A program made the position numbers and the translations under genes. Source: Arcobacter venerupis (GTDB lineage: Bacteria; Campylobacterota; Campylobacteria; Campylobacterales; Arcobacteraceae). Taken from it: a DNA stretch of 64,000 nt. The stretch covers positions 310,001 to 374,000 of the forward strand of contig NZ_CP053840.1 in the NCBI RefSeq assembly GCF_013201665.1, given 5' to 3'. This document shows positions 34,501 through 43,435 of the stretch, piece after piece (the stretch's first letter is position 1; each line of letters begins with the position of its first letter). The notes beneath the pieces are model-generated. The model searched no databases, was not told the DNA's origin, and saw only the letters and a list, made by a program, of their open reading frames with translations.

Positions 34501-34916
34501 TTGAAAAATTATATAAATTAAAGAAAAATCAAACTGACCAGAAATTAATGCAAAAGGCTCAACTCTTGTCAAGAATTGAGCAAATTGATATTGAAATATT
34601 ATTAACTCAAAATAGAATTGATACAGCAAGTGTTGAAAAACATGGAGCAATTTCAGATTTTATGATTTTAACAATACATAAAAATACTATGAAAATGCAT
34701 ATTCAAAAACTTAATAAAGAAAAAGTGCTTTTAAATATGGATGTTGAACTTTTGTTAAAAGATATAATTGAACTTCAAAAAGAAGCGGAACAATTTTCAT
34801 ATATTTTGGAAGAAGAAAAAAAAGAAGCTATAAAGAAAATTTTACTTGCAGAAGAAGAAGCTTCTAGTGAATATATTCAAAGTAAATATATCAGTAATAG
34901 AGATAAAAGGATTTAA
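34497..34916 (+). CDS. fliJ: FliJ-like coiled-coil protein
   Basis: The 139-residue, highly charged, almost fully helical protein looks like an antiparallel coiled coil, as in FliJ. FliJ escorts export substrates and chaperones to the FliI ATPase and FlhA. Identification rests on size, helical composition (LYKLKKNQTDQKLMQKAQLL) and position between fliQ and motE/fliL-type genes, not on a sharp motif. TTG start overlaps the fliQ stop. Confidence 0.6.
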   Translation: MIEKLYKLKKNQTDQKLMQKAQLLSRIEQIDIEILLTQNRIDTASVEKHGAISDFMILTIHKNTMKMHIQKLNKEKVLLNMDVELLLKDIIELQKEAEQFSYILEEEKKEAIKKILLAEEEASSEYIQSKYISNRDKRI

Positions 34917-34917
34917 A

Positions 34918-35409
34918 TTGTTTAGATATTTATTATTAATTATTTGTTTTTGTACTTATTTATTTGCCGTAGAAGAGACAAGTAGTTCTTTAACAAAACA
35001 AAGAATAGAAGTAATGGAATTAAAAAAAGAATTAAATAATTTTTATAATGAAAAAGAAACTGAATATCAACAAAGAAAAAAAGAGCTTGAAGGTATTTTG
35101 GCTCAAATTGAAAAAGAAAAAAAAGATATACAAAAATTACATGATGATAATATAGAAACTTTAAAAGATATAAAAAATGAAGTTGTGACAAAAACATCAA
35201 AAATATACAATGGAATGAAACCAAAAAATGCGGCTGATATTTTTAATCAAATGATTGGCGAAGGTAAAATTGAAGATGTTTTTGATATAATACTTAAACT
35301 AAAAGAGAACAATGTTACTCAAATTATGAAATTTTTAAGTGTTTCTAATGCATCAATGATTACTGAAAAACTTGAAAATTATAATAAAAAAGATGAGAAA
35401 AAGGAATAA
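34918..35409 (+). CDS. MotE-like periplasmic flagellar chaperone
   Basis: This is a 163-residue protein if started at TTG 34918, which has AAAAGG about 7 bases ahead; the longer frame from 34846 overlaps the fliJ-like gene. It has a signal peptide (LLLIICFCTYLFA), a coiled coil (about 25-100) and a C-terminal MgtE_N-like domain (TSKIYNGMKPKNAADIFNQM). This architecture is that of MotE, which in rhizobia chaperones a periplasmic motor protein and in Campylobacterota is common beside fliL. Role in motor assembly is inferred. Confidence 0.7.
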   Translation: MFRYLLLIICFCTYLFAVEETSSSLTKQRIEVMELKKELNNFYNEKETEYQQRKKELEGILAQIEKEKKDIQKLHDDNIETLKDIKNEVVTKTSKIYNGMKPKNAADIFNQMIGEGKIEDVFDIILKLKENNVTQIMKFLSVSNASMITEKLENYNKKDEKKE

Positions 35410-35411
35410 TA

Positions 35412-35942
35412 ATGGCAGATGATAACCAAGAATCAAAAAATTCAGGTGGTGGAAAGGGATTAATGATTGTTTTAATCGCCTTAGTAGTGGTTCTAATTGT
35501 AGCTGTTATTGGTGGTGGTTATTTTCTTTATTCTCAAGGTGCACTAGGTAATAGTAATGCTGCTGGGCAAGAAGAAATCAAAAAAGATGAATCATCAGAA
35601 AAACCAGATTCATATAAAGCAGATATTAACGATTTGGTCTTAAATTTGACAGATTCAAAAGGAAAAGAGAAATTAATGAAATTATCTTTTTCTGTTAAAA
35701 GTATAGAACCAACAATCGCAGCTATTACTGAACAATACAAAGCAGAAATTATTGATGTTGTAATTTCTCAAGTAAGTTCTAGAAGTTCTGAAGAACTTTT
35801 AACAGTTGGTGGTAAAAATCTATTAAAAGATGAATTACTACAAGATATTAATACTGTTATTAATGAAGCTACTAAATCAAATTCAGATATAGCAAAAGAT
35901 AGCATTAAACAAATATTATTTACGACTTTTGTAATTAAATAG
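35412..35942 (+). CDS. fliL: Flagellar basal body-associated protein FliL
   Basis: The 176-residue inner-membrane protein has a glycine-rich N-terminus and a single membrane helix (LMIVLIALVVVLIVAVIGG, about 16-34). The periplasmic FliL domain has YKADINDLVLNLTD and ends in ILFTTFVIK. FliL rings surround the MotAB stators. AAGGAATAATA precedes ATG. It lies 2 bases after the MotE-like gene. Confidence 0.93.
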   Translation: MADDNQESKNSGGGKGLMIVLIALVVVLIVAVIGGGYFLYSQGALGNSNAAGQEEIKKDESSEKPDSYKADINDLVLNLTDSKGKEKLMKLSFSVKSIEPTIAAITEQYKAEIIDVVISQVSSRSSEELLTVGGKNLLKDELLQDINTVINEATKSNSDIAKDSIKQILFTTFVIK

Positions 35943-35944
35943 AA

Positions 35945-36373
35945 ATGATAGTTGCAATTAAAAGAAACAAAAGCAAAAAACTAATAAAGATTTTATCTTT
36001 ATTAGCACTTATTGCTATGTTTGCTGGTTATTATTTTTATATGAATATAACCTATGCTGAGCAGTTGCAAAAAGAGACAGAAGTAAAACAAGCAATAAAG
36101 CTTGAAGAAGAAAAAAAAGATAAAGAAAAAAAAGCAGTAGAAAAAGCTATTTTAACTGAAATAGAAAAAGCTATTGATTTAGTTGGACAAGAACATATTC
36201 GACATGTAAAAATAATTGAAGATAAAGTTATAATTATTTGTGAACCAGCAACAAATTTAGATGCTTTAATGGTAAGATATGGTGCAATGGCTCTTATAAA
36301 AAGAACTTTAAATGAGATAATAATAGCTATTGATGTTAATTTTATATTAAAAAGTAGATTAAATGCAAAATAG
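35945..36373 (+). CDS. Unknown single-pass membrane protein, flagellar cluster
   Basis: The 142-residue protein has one N-terminal membrane helix (ILSLLALIAMFAGYYFYM, about 17-34), then a lysine/glutamate-rich coiled stretch (KLEEEKKDKEKKAVEK). A compact C-terminal domain follows (HIRHVKIIEDKVIIICEPAT ... LMVRYGAMALIKRTLNEIIIAIDV). I do not recognise the family. The topology is similar to small periplasmic flagellar or pilus alignment proteins. It overlaps flgH by 11 bases and follows fliL by 2, so it is very likely co-translated with flagellar genes. Confidence 0.65.
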   Translation: MIVAIKRNKSKKLIKILSLLALIAMFAGYYFYMNITYAEQLQKETEVKQAIKLEEEKKDKEKKAVEKAILTEIEKAIDLVGQEHIRHVKIIEDKVIIICEPATNLDALMVRYGAMALIKRTLNEIIIAIDVNFILKSRLNAK

Positions 36374-37070
36374 TTTTATATTAATTTTTATAGTGGTACT
36401 CTTTTCCGCATGTAGTGCCACATCAGAACCAGAATTAGCTTTTGAAAAACCAGAAATACAAATACCTAAAAAAAGCCCAGAACCAAGAAAAAATAAAGGT
36501 TCTTTATATTCTATGCAAGGTACTTCTTTATTCGCAGATAAAAAAGATTTACAAGTAGGAGATATTATTCAAATTGTAATTAGTGAAGATCTAACATCGA
36601 AAAGTAATAATAAAAGAGAATTAACAAGTACTAGAGATAATAGTCTAGGTGGTGGACTAGCAGGTGCAACAGGCACAAACACATTAAGTGGAGTAACATC
36701 AAACGTAGCGAATAAATTAAATGCAAATCTTGGTGTAAATTTTTCAACTAATAGCTCAACTTCTGATAAAGGAAAAGTTAATAGTCAATTAGATGAAACA
36801 TTTGCTACAACAATCTCTGCAATAATAGAAGAAACTTATCAAAATGGTAACTATTATATAAAAGGTAAAAAAGAGATGCTAATTGAAGGGCAACGACAAG
36901 AAATAATTGTAAGTGGTGTAATAAGACCTTATGATATAAGTTCAGATAATTCAATTAATTCTTCACAAATAGCAGATTTAAAACTATTATATGATAAAAA
37001 TGGAACGGAATCAGATATTTTAGAAACACCATGGGGATTAAAATTTATGAGAGCAATCTGGCCATTTTAA
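36363..37070 (+). CDS. flgH: Flagellar L-ring lipoprotein FlgH
   Basis: The 235-residue protein has a lipoprotein signal (LFSAC, Cys at about 17). FlgH blocks include GSLYSMQGTSLFADKKDLQVGD, IIQIVISEDLTSKSNNK and the C-terminal NYYIKGKKEMLIEGQRQEI with VSGVIRPYDIS. It forms the outer-membrane L ring, partner of FlgI. The ATG lies inside the end of the previous gene. Confidence 0.94.
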   Translation: MQNSFILIFIVVLFSACSATSEPELAFEKPEIQIPKKSPEPRKNKGSLYSMQGTSLFADKKDLQVGDIIQIVISEDLTSKSNNKRELTSTRDNSLGGGLAGATGTNTLSGVTSNVANKLNANLGVNFSTNSSTSDKGKVNSQLDETFATTISAIIEETYQNGNYYIKGKKEMLIEGQRQEIIVSGVIRPYDISSDNSINSSQIADLKLLYDKNGTESDILETPWGLKFMRAIWPF

Positions 37071-37098
37071 TCTAATTTTAAGAAATGTAATGTAATAA

Positions 37099-37114
37099 TT
37101 TGTAAAATTATACC
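37099..37114 (+). promoter_or_regulatory. Promoter of flgK, vegetative type
   Basis: TTTGTAAAATTATACC resembles the serB promoter TTTGGCTAAAATTATACC. If TAAAAT (37103-37108) is the -10, the leader is about 13 bases and includes AAAGGAG. No GG-N10-GC sigma-54 or CGATAT-type sigma-28 element is visible here, unlike flgK in Campylobacter and Helicobacter. Confidence 0.45.
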
Positions 37115-37127
37115 TAAAGGAGTTAAA

Positions 37128-39005
37128 ATGCTAAGTACATTGAGCGTATCTCAAAGCGGACTGAATGCTGCAAAAATTGCAGTTGAAAATGTATCAAATA
37201 ACATAGCAAATGCAGATACTCCTGGGTATAAAAAAAGAGTTGTACAGCTTGAAGAATTATCACAAATGGATAATCAATTTACAGGTCGTGGTGTAAATGC
37301 AACTGGTGCATATAGAATTACATCTCAATATATGTATGATAAATTAATTTCTGAAAATACTAAATTAAGTTATTATGATAAATTATCCAATATGACAGGA
37401 AATATTCAGTCTATTTTCAAAGAAACAACTGATAGTGGTTTTTCAGCAGATTTAAATCGATACTATCAAGCTGTTGAAAATTTAAGAACAGATCCAACTT
37501 CTCAAGTTTATAAAACGACTTTACAAACTCAAGGTAATATTTTAGTTGAATCATTACAAAATCTTTATTCAAGTGTAGAACAACAACAAAAAGTTGAAAA
37601 AACTGAACTAAGTGCTAATGTTAATGATGTAAATAGTATCTTAAAAGAGATAGGTCTTTTAAATGAGAAAATGCAAAAATTCGATGGTGTTTCAAATGAT
37701 ATGCTTGATAAAAGAGATCAGTTAGAATTAGAATTATCAAATTATGTTGATATAAATGTAAATAGAACAGATGACAATTATGAGTTAACAATAGCTGGAC
37801 AGCCAGCTGTTACAAATACAAATGTAAGAACACTAAATGTTAAAGAAGAAGAAACATTACAAAAAGATAAATATACTTTAGTTGATAGTAGTGTTTTACC
37901 TCCTGTTTCATATGACTCATTAAAATATAATGAAGATTTTACTGCAAAAACATTTGATGCAAATGATGTAGTTACTTATAAACTAAATAATGAATTTTCT
38001 GTTTCCGTTAAAATGGGTGAATCAATAACTATGGATTGGAATGGTGATGGTACTGAAACAACAGAAACTGTAGATAGTTCTAATTTAACTAGAGCATTAG
38101 TTCATAAAATAAATTCTGATCCAAATATGAAAGGTTCAATCACTGCATATAATGGAGATTATTCTGTTGATGCAAATGGAAATAAAATTACAAAAGATAC
38201 ACAAGATAATTATTTAAGAATTGAGTCAAATCTTGGTGGAAGCCAGAATCAATTTGATGGAAGAATAAGTATTGAGAATATAGACAATACTGATTCCACA
38301 ATTGTAGATAAAAGAGAATCAATATACAGAGGCGATTCTAGTGTAGATCCTGAATCAAAAGTAACTATTACAATTAATGATAAAGAAGTACCAATTAAAA
38401 GTGGTATTTTAAAAGCACAAGTAGATAATTTATCATCAGATTCACCTAATAATAAATATCAAAGCTATCTAGATAAATTAGATTCTTTTGCGCAAACCTT
38501 ATCTGATATTTCTAATGAATTTATTAAAACAAGTTCAGGCGATTATATTTATGGAGAAGCTGGAAGTGATGAATCACTAGGAACAATCAACTCAATGGGA
38601 TTATTTAGTGGTTCGAGTGTTAAGACATTAAAGTTTAATGAAAAGATGGTTAATGATTTAGATCAAAATAAATTGGATTATTTAGCGACTATTCAATGGA
38701 AACAAAATTTATCTTTTGATGGAAAAGCTCAAGATGTAAATTCAACAACTAAATCATCTTTAAGCGAGTTTTTTAGAGACTTAAGAGTTAGTATATCAGC
38801 TGATAAAGAGAATATTGATTTCACAAAAACAACACAGGCAGGCATTAGTAATTCAATTAAGTCTTCATATGATCAGTTAACTAAAGTCGATAAAGATGAA
38901 GAGATGTTAAATTTGATTAAATTTCAAGCAGCATATACTGCAAATGCTAAGATGATTACAGTAATAGATGAAATGTTACAAACTTTACTTGGCTTAAAAA
39001 GATAA
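37128..39005 (+). CDS. flgK: Flagellar hook-associated protein 1 FlgK
   Basis: The 625-residue secreted hook-filament junction protein has the rod/hook N-terminal signature SQSGLNAAKIAVENVSNNIA followed by NADTPGYKK, and C-terminal DEEMLNLIKFQAAYTANAKM. The variable centre (about 230-450) is rich in Asp, Ser and Thr. AAAGGAG precedes ATG. fliD follows 10 bases later. The usual flgM-flgN genes ahead of flgK in other Campylobacterota are absent here. Confidence 0.95.
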   Translation: MLSTLSVSQSGLNAAKIAVENVSNNIANADTPGYKKRVVQLEELSQMDNQFTGRGVNATGAYRITSQYMYDKLISENTKLSYYDKLSNMTGNIQSIFKETTDSGFSADLNRYYQAVENLRTDPTSQVYKTTLQTQGNILVESLQNLYSSVEQQQKVEKTELSANVNDVNSILKEIGLLNEKMQKFDGVSNDMLDKRDQLELELSNYVDINVNRTDDNYELTIAGQPAVTNTNVRTLNVKEEETLQKDKYTLVDSSVLPPVSYDSLKYNEDFTAKTFDANDVVTYKLNNEFSVSVKMGESITMDWNGDGTETTETVDSSNLTRALVHKINSDPNMKGSITAYNGDYSVDANGNKITKDTQDNYLRIESNLGGSQNQFDGRISIENIDNTDSTIVDKRESIYRGDSSVDPESKVTITINDKEVPIKSGILKAQVDNLSSDSPNNKYQSYLDKLDSFAQTLSDISNEFIKTSSGDYIYGEAGSDESLGTINSMGLFSGSSVKTLKFNEKMVNDLDQNKLDYLATIQWKQNLSFDGKAQDVNSTTKSSLSEFFRDLRVSISADKENIDFTKTTQAGISNSIKSSYDQLTKVDKDEEMLNLIKFQAAYTANAKMITVIDEMLQTLLGLKR

Positions 39006-39015
39006 AGGATAAGTT

Positions 39016-40356
39016 ATGGCAACTGGTGTATTAGGATTAGGTACAGGGCAAGCATCAACGTTAAATAGTGAATTAATTGATAAATTAAAAGCTGCAGAGA
39101 GAAAATCTACAGTTGAGCCAATAGAAACTAGAATAACAAGTATTACAACAGAGAAAGAAACATTTGCAAATATTGAATCAAAAGTAAAAGAACTTTTAGA
39201 AGCAATTAAACCTTTTGATTTATTTGTTTCAGGTGGTGTTACAGCTCTTGAACAAAAATCAGCAACTACTTCAGGTGATTCGGTTTCTTTTGATGCTGCT
39301 GATATTAAAGCATTAAGCAAAGGTACAACAAATGTTGATGTAACGCAATTAGCACAAAAAGATGTATATCAATCAAATAGTTTTAGTGCAAAGAATACTC
39401 AAATTAATCAAGGTAGCTTAGTAATTAATGGAGAAACATTTGACACTACTAATAAAACATATGAACAATTAGCAACTGAAATTACTTCAAAGTCTGGAAT
39501 GAATGCAAGTGTTGAACAAGTTGGCTCTAATTCTTACCGATTAGTTATTAAAAGTGAAAACTCAGGTGTTGATAATAAATTAAATATTAGTGGTGCTGCA
39601 AGCCAATCATTAGGGTTTACTACAGATGGTTCTACGATAAATGCAACAAATCATATACTTGAAGCAAAAAATATGATTGCAAAAGTTGATGGAGTAGAAT
39701 ATAATGTTACAACTAACAGTATAACTGTTGATGGACTTAAACTGACAGCGAATAAAATTGGAGCTTCGAGTATTAATATTGTAGAAGATAATACACAAAT
39801 TCAAACTCAAATGCAAAATTTTGTTACAAAATATAATGATTTAGTAGCAATGATAGATACCGAATCTTTCAATGCAGATTCTTCAATACAAGATAAATCT
39901 TCAATAAGAAATATAGTAAGTCAAATAAAAGATAAAATGTTTGGTTCATATGGAACATCACAAGATAAATCAGTATTTAACTATGGATTAGAATTTGATA
40001 AATCAGGTTCATTATCTTTGAATTCTACAAAATTTAGTGCTGCTGTTCAAAATGATTTATCAGGATTAAAAGATTTATTCTTAGGAGTAGCAGAAAATAA
40101 AGGTTTAGGAACAACATTAAAAGAAACTCTTGATAATATGAGTTTTTCAGGTGGAATTTTAAATTTATATTCTTCAGCAATGTCTAAAAGAGAAACTGAT
40201 TTAACTGCTGAAAAAACAAAAGCACAAGATGCATTAGATAAAAAATACGAACAACTTGCTCTTCAGTTTAGCGCATATGGAACACTTATAACACAAATGG
40301 AATCATCATTTTCAGGTCTAAAAATGATGATTGATCAATCAAATTCTAGTAATTAA
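39016..40356 (+). CDS. fliD: Flagellar filament cap protein FliD
   Basis: This 446-residue protein has FliD_N (LGTGQASTLNSELIDKLKAA and later TNVDVTQLAQKDVYQSNSF) and FliD_C (about 210-440, with IQTQMQNFVTKYNDLVAMID and the C-terminal coiled segment). It caps the filament and guides flagellin folding. It is short compared with Campylobacter FliD (about 640 residues), meaning fewer exposed domains. AAAGGATAAGTT precedes ATG, 10 bases after flgK. Confidence 0.94.
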   Translation: MATGVLGLGTGQASTLNSELIDKLKAAERKSTVEPIETRITSITTEKETFANIESKVKELLEAIKPFDLFVSGGVTALEQKSATTSGDSVSFDAADIKALSKGTTNVDVTQLAQKDVYQSNSFSAKNTQINQGSLVINGETFDTTNKTYEQLATEITSKSGMNASVEQVGSNSYRLVIKSENSGVDNKLNISGAASQSLGFTTDGSTINATNHILEAKNMIAKVDGVEYNVTTNSITVDGLKLTANKIGASSINIVEDNTQIQTQMQNFVTKYNDLVAMIDTESFNADSSIQDKSSIRNIVSQIKDKMFGSYGTSQDKSVFNYGLEFDKSGSLSLNSTKFSAAVQNDLSGLKDLFLGVAENKGLGTTLKETLDNMSFSGGILNLYSSAMSKRETDLTAEKTKAQDALDKKYEQLALQFSAYGTLITQMESSFSGLKMMIDQSNSSN

Positions 40357-40361
40357 TTTTT

Positions 40362-40400
40362 AGGAAGAGAATAGTTATTTTCTCTTCCTCCTTTAATTTT
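40362..40400 (+). terminator. Intrinsic terminator after fliD
   Basis: AGGAAGAGAA pairs with TTCTCTTCCT across eight bases (40362-40389), followed by a T-rich tail (CCTTTAATTTTT). Confidence 0.8.
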
Positions 40401-40457
40401 TAAGCTAATATGTAATATACTCATATATCAAATTGATTCTAATAGGAATGTAAAAAT

Positions 40458-40814
40458 ATGGGAATAGAAGTATATAATCAACAAAATGCAATTTCAGATG
40501 ATCCTTATGTTTTAGTATTAAAACTTTATGAGGGAATTATAAAATATTTGTCATTTGTAAAGAATGCAATAAAAGAAAGGGAAATTGAGTTAAAATTTAC
40601 ATATATAAATAAGTCAATAGCAATTTTTGATGAATTAAGAAATGTATTAGATTTTGATGGTGGAGAAGTTGCATATTACTTAGATGGTTTATATTTATAT
40701 CAAATCGAAACTCTATTTAGTGCTGGAATTGATGATAATATCAATGCAGTTAATCAAGTTATGAAAGTTACTCAAGGATTAATCGACGCATGGAAAGAAG
40801 AGACTGGTCTTTAA
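40458..40814 (+). CDS. fliS: Flagellin export chaperone FliS
   Basis: The 118-residue helical protein has the FliS pattern: YNQQNAISDDPYVLVLKLYEG near 6-26, then INKSIAIFDELRNVLDFDGG and LYLYQIETLFSAGID. It binds the flagellin C-terminus before export. AGGAATG lies ahead of the ATG. It has its own promoter region after the fliD terminator. Confidence 0.92.
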   Translation: MGIEVYNQQNAISDDPYVLVLKLYEGIIKYLSFVKNAIKEREIELKFTYINKSIAIFDELRNVLDFDGGEVAYYLDGLYLYQIETLFSAGIDDNINAVNQVMKVTQGLIDAWKEETGL

Positions 40815-41059
40815 AAGCGCTAAATGAATTAACTTATGTTGATTCACTGGAACCTTCAGAAAAAGCTGAGGCTTTAGTACGATGGCATGAAAATTATTTA
40901 ACTACTGACACTATAAAAGATTTTGATTTGGAATTAATAGATTTAAAAAGGCTTCAAGAGCTTTTTTTTAAAAATATTAATTTTCTTAAAATTCATAGAG
41001 AAGAGACAAGATTAGAACTTGTTAAAATGCAAAAAATGAAGAGATTTCTAAAAAATTAA
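40790..41059 (+). CDS. Small helical protein downstream of fliS, FliT-like
   Basis: The 89-residue charged helical protein overlaps fliS by 25 bases; its ATG is the only plausible start and has no good ribosome binding site, so it probably depends on fliS translation. FliT-type chaperones usually sit here and have this size, but no clear motif supports the name. The 3' end overlaps the convergent tilS gene by 12 bases. Confidence 0.55.
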   Translation: MERRDWSLKALNELTYVDSLEPSEKAEALVRWHENYLTTDTIKDFDLELIDLKRLQELFFKNINFLKIHREETRLELVKMQKMKRFLKN

Positions 41060-42028
41060 CTCTTTCAGCTCTACTTTTTCTCTAAAAATATAAGCTCTCA
41101 TATTTTTAGGGATATTATTTATTCTATATTGTTCTTTATGCTTTTTATCAATAACTTCATTATAATTTGGTGCTATCCAAATATTATTTTTCTGAATAGA
41201 TATATTTATTTTATGAGAAATTGTAATCTCTTTTTGTCTTAATATTTCATCTCTTTGAGCAGAACTTAAAAGAATACCTCTTTTTTTAAGTGATAAATCT
41301 ATAGTTCTAATATTTAAATTATCATCTTTTTGATTTAAAAATATCTCTAATTCTTTTATTTTTTTGATTGGATTATTTTGGATATTTAAAGAATTTAAAT
41401 CATTTTGCAAGTACTCAAAAGATTTTCTCACTCCTGAACTAAACTCTTGCAAAAACTTATTTGAAAAATTATGTCTAAAGTAGTTTCTTTTATATTTTTC
41501 ATCAAAATTTGATTGGTCAACAAAATATTTATGATTATTGTTTTTTAAATAGTTTTCAAGTTCATCTTTTGTTATATTTAAAAGTGGTTTATAAATTTGA
41601 TAGTTTTCTTTTTGCTCAAACTCATTAAATCCAATAAGTTCAACTAATCCTGCACCTTTTGATAATTGCATCATAAACCATTCTAATTTGTCGTTTAACT
41701 GATGAGCTATGATTAAGTTAGCATAAGAGTGTTTATCAATAATTGTTTCAAAAAAAGCGTATCTTATGTCTCTAGCTTTTTTTTCAAAATTTGAAGTATC
41801 AGGAAGATTTATTTCATGAATAAAAATCTCTTTTTTATACTGTTTTGCAAGTTCTTTTGCATAAGAGATTTCATCTTTGCTTTGTTCTCTTAAATTATAA
41901 TTTACAATAGCTATATCAAAAGGGATATTTTGTTCAAGGAGTAAAAAAAATAGTGCAGTAGAATCAACACCTGCTGAAAATGCTAGCAGATTTTTTTGAT
42001 TTTTAACTACACTAAAATCTAAGTTCAT
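41048..42028 (-). CDS. tilS: tRNA(Ile)-lysidine synthase
   Basis: The 326-residue enzyme has the PP-loop ATPase motif LLAFSAGVDSTALFFLL near 13-29 (SAGVDS in place of SGGxDS). Other family blocks are NYNLREQSKDEISYAKELA, then IAHQLNDKLEWFMMQL and NYFRHNFSN. It modifies C34 of the AUA-reading tRNA-Ile. It lies two bases after rimO on the reverse strand. Confidence 0.93.
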   Translation of the reverse strand: MNLDFSVVKNQKNLLAFSAGVDSTALFFLLLEQNIPFDIAIVNYNLREQSKDEISYAKELAKQYKKEIFIHEINLPDTSNFEKKARDIRYAFFETIIDKHSYANLIIAHQLNDKLEWFMMQLSKGAGLVELIGFNEFEQKENYQIYKPLLNITKDELENYLKNNNHKYFVDQSNFDEKYKRNYFRHNFSNKFLQEFSSGVRKSFEYLQNDLNSLNIQNNPIKKIKELEIFLNQKDDNLNIRTIDLSLKKRGILLSSAQRDEILRQKEITISHKINISIQKNNIWIAPNYNEVIDKKHKEQYRINNIPKNMRAYIFREKVELKELIF

Positions 42029-42030
42029 AA

Positions 42031-43371
42031 CTATTTAATTACAGTTGCTAATAATTTATCTCCCGCAAGTTCTGTGATTTTTACAGTGTAAATTTGTCCA
42101 AATTTAATTTGTTCACCATCTGGTAATTCATTGTCATTAATATAAATCTCACCATCAATATCAGGAGCCCAAAGTGTTTTTCTTGCACTTAATAAATACT
42201 CATGTTCTTCACTTTCACCATCAACATAAACTTCAAAAGTTTTTCCAATTTCATTTTCTAGTGATTCTTGAGTGGTTTTTGCAATTATTTCACCAATAAT
42301 ATCAGCTCTTTCATCAATAACTTCTTGCTCTATTAAATCTTTTGAAAGGGCAGCTGTTGTTCCTTCTTCTGTTGAATATGAAAAAACATTTGCCCTATCA
42401 AATTTGAACTCTTCGATATATTTGCAAAGTGCTTCGTGGTCTTCAACAGTTTCTCCTGGATGTCCAGCAATAAATGTAGTTCTTACAAAAGAGTTAGGTT
42501 TACTTCTCATATGATTCATAAGTTCATTTAGTTTTTCAACACCTTTTCCTCTTTTCATTATTTTAAGCATTGAGGGAGTTATATGTTGTAGTGGCATATC
42601 AAAGTAGTTTACAAAAACTTGTGAATCTGCAATTTTATCAATCAAAGATAAAGTTGTAGTTGATGGATAAAGGTATAAAATTCTAGCTGTTTTGATTCCT
42701 TCAATTTTTTCAATCTCTTCAATTAAAAGTTCAAGTCCATTATTAATTCCTTGGTCTCTTAAAAAAGATGATGAGTCTTGAGATACAAATGAAAAGTCTA
42801 CATAACCTTTTGCAACTAATGATTTGACCTCTTTTATAAGTGATTCTAGGGTTCTAGAGTGAAGTTTTCCTTTAAATGAAGGAATTGCACAGAATGAACA
42901 AGTTTGATTACATCCTTCGCTTAGTTTTACGTAAGCATGATATGAAGAACCTGTGATTACTCTTTCATTTTCATGACTAGCTAAAAATACTTCATTTGAA
43001 AATGCACTTCTTTTTTCATGTACAAGTAAATCTATTTTGTCATAATCTCCAACACCTGTGAAAACATCAATTTCTGGTAACTCTTTTTGAAGTTCACCTT
43101 GGTATCTTTCACTTAAACATCCAGCCATTACTAAAACTGACTCTTTTTTTCTTTCATCATGTAGGTTAAAAATTGTATTTAAACTCTCTTGTTTTGCACT
43201 ATCTATAAATCCACATGTATTTACGATGATAACATCGGCATTTGCTGCATCATTTGTAATTGTATAATCTTTTAATTTACCTAACATAATCTCTGAATCT
43301 ACAAGATTCTTAGTACAACCAAGGCTTACTAAATGTAGAGTTTTTTTAGGATTTTTTACTGAAAATTTCAT
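42031..43371 (-). CDS. rimO: Ribosomal protein S12 methylthiotransferase
   Basis: This 446-residue radical SAM enzyme has an N-terminal MTTase domain with SLGCTKNLVDSE, NTCGFIDSAKQES and MAGCLSERY holding one iron-sulfur cluster. The radical SAM motif CNQTCSFCAIP lies near 153-163 with RxRxxE-type SRTLESLIKE, and a C-terminal TRAM domain follows. SLGCTKNLVDSE separates RimO from MiaB. It methylthiolates Asp of S12. Confidence 0.94.
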   Translation of the reverse strand: MKFSVKNPKKTLHLVSLGCTKNLVDSEIMLGKLKDYTITNDAANADVIIVNTCGFIDSAKQESLNTIFNLHDERKKESVLVMAGCLSERYQGELQKELPEIDVFTGVGDYDKIDLLVHEKRSAFSNEVFLASHENERVITGSSYHAYVKLSEGCNQTCSFCAIPSFKGKLHSRTLESLIKEVKSLVAKGYVDFSFVSQDSSSFLRDQGINNGLELLIEEIEKIEGIKTARILYLYPSTTTLSLIDKIADSQVFVNYFDMPLQHITPSMLKIMKRGKGVEKLNELMNHMRSKPNSFVRTTFIAGHPGETVEDHEALCKYIEEFKFDRANVFSYSTEEGTTAALSKDLIEQEVIDERADIIGEIIAKTTQESLENEIGKTFEVYVDGESEEHEYLLSARKTLWAPDIDGEIYINDNELPDGEQIKFGQIYTVKITELAGDKLLATVIK

Positions 43372-43435
43372 ATATTTATTCTTTTTATCTTAATTTTTTT
43401 GCAATTTTATCATAAACTCTTTTTAAAACAAAATG

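Noticed and set aside
34846-34917. Longer start for the MotE-like protein
   Set aside because: It would place charged residues ahead of the signal peptide and overlap the fliJ-like gene by about 70 bases. TTG at 34918 has AAAAGG and exposes a normal signal peptide.
37071-37127. Search for a sigma-54 (GG-N10-GC) or sigma-28 promoter ahead of flgK
   Set aside because: No GG-N10-GC pair or CGATAT-type element is present; a vegetative-like element fits instead.
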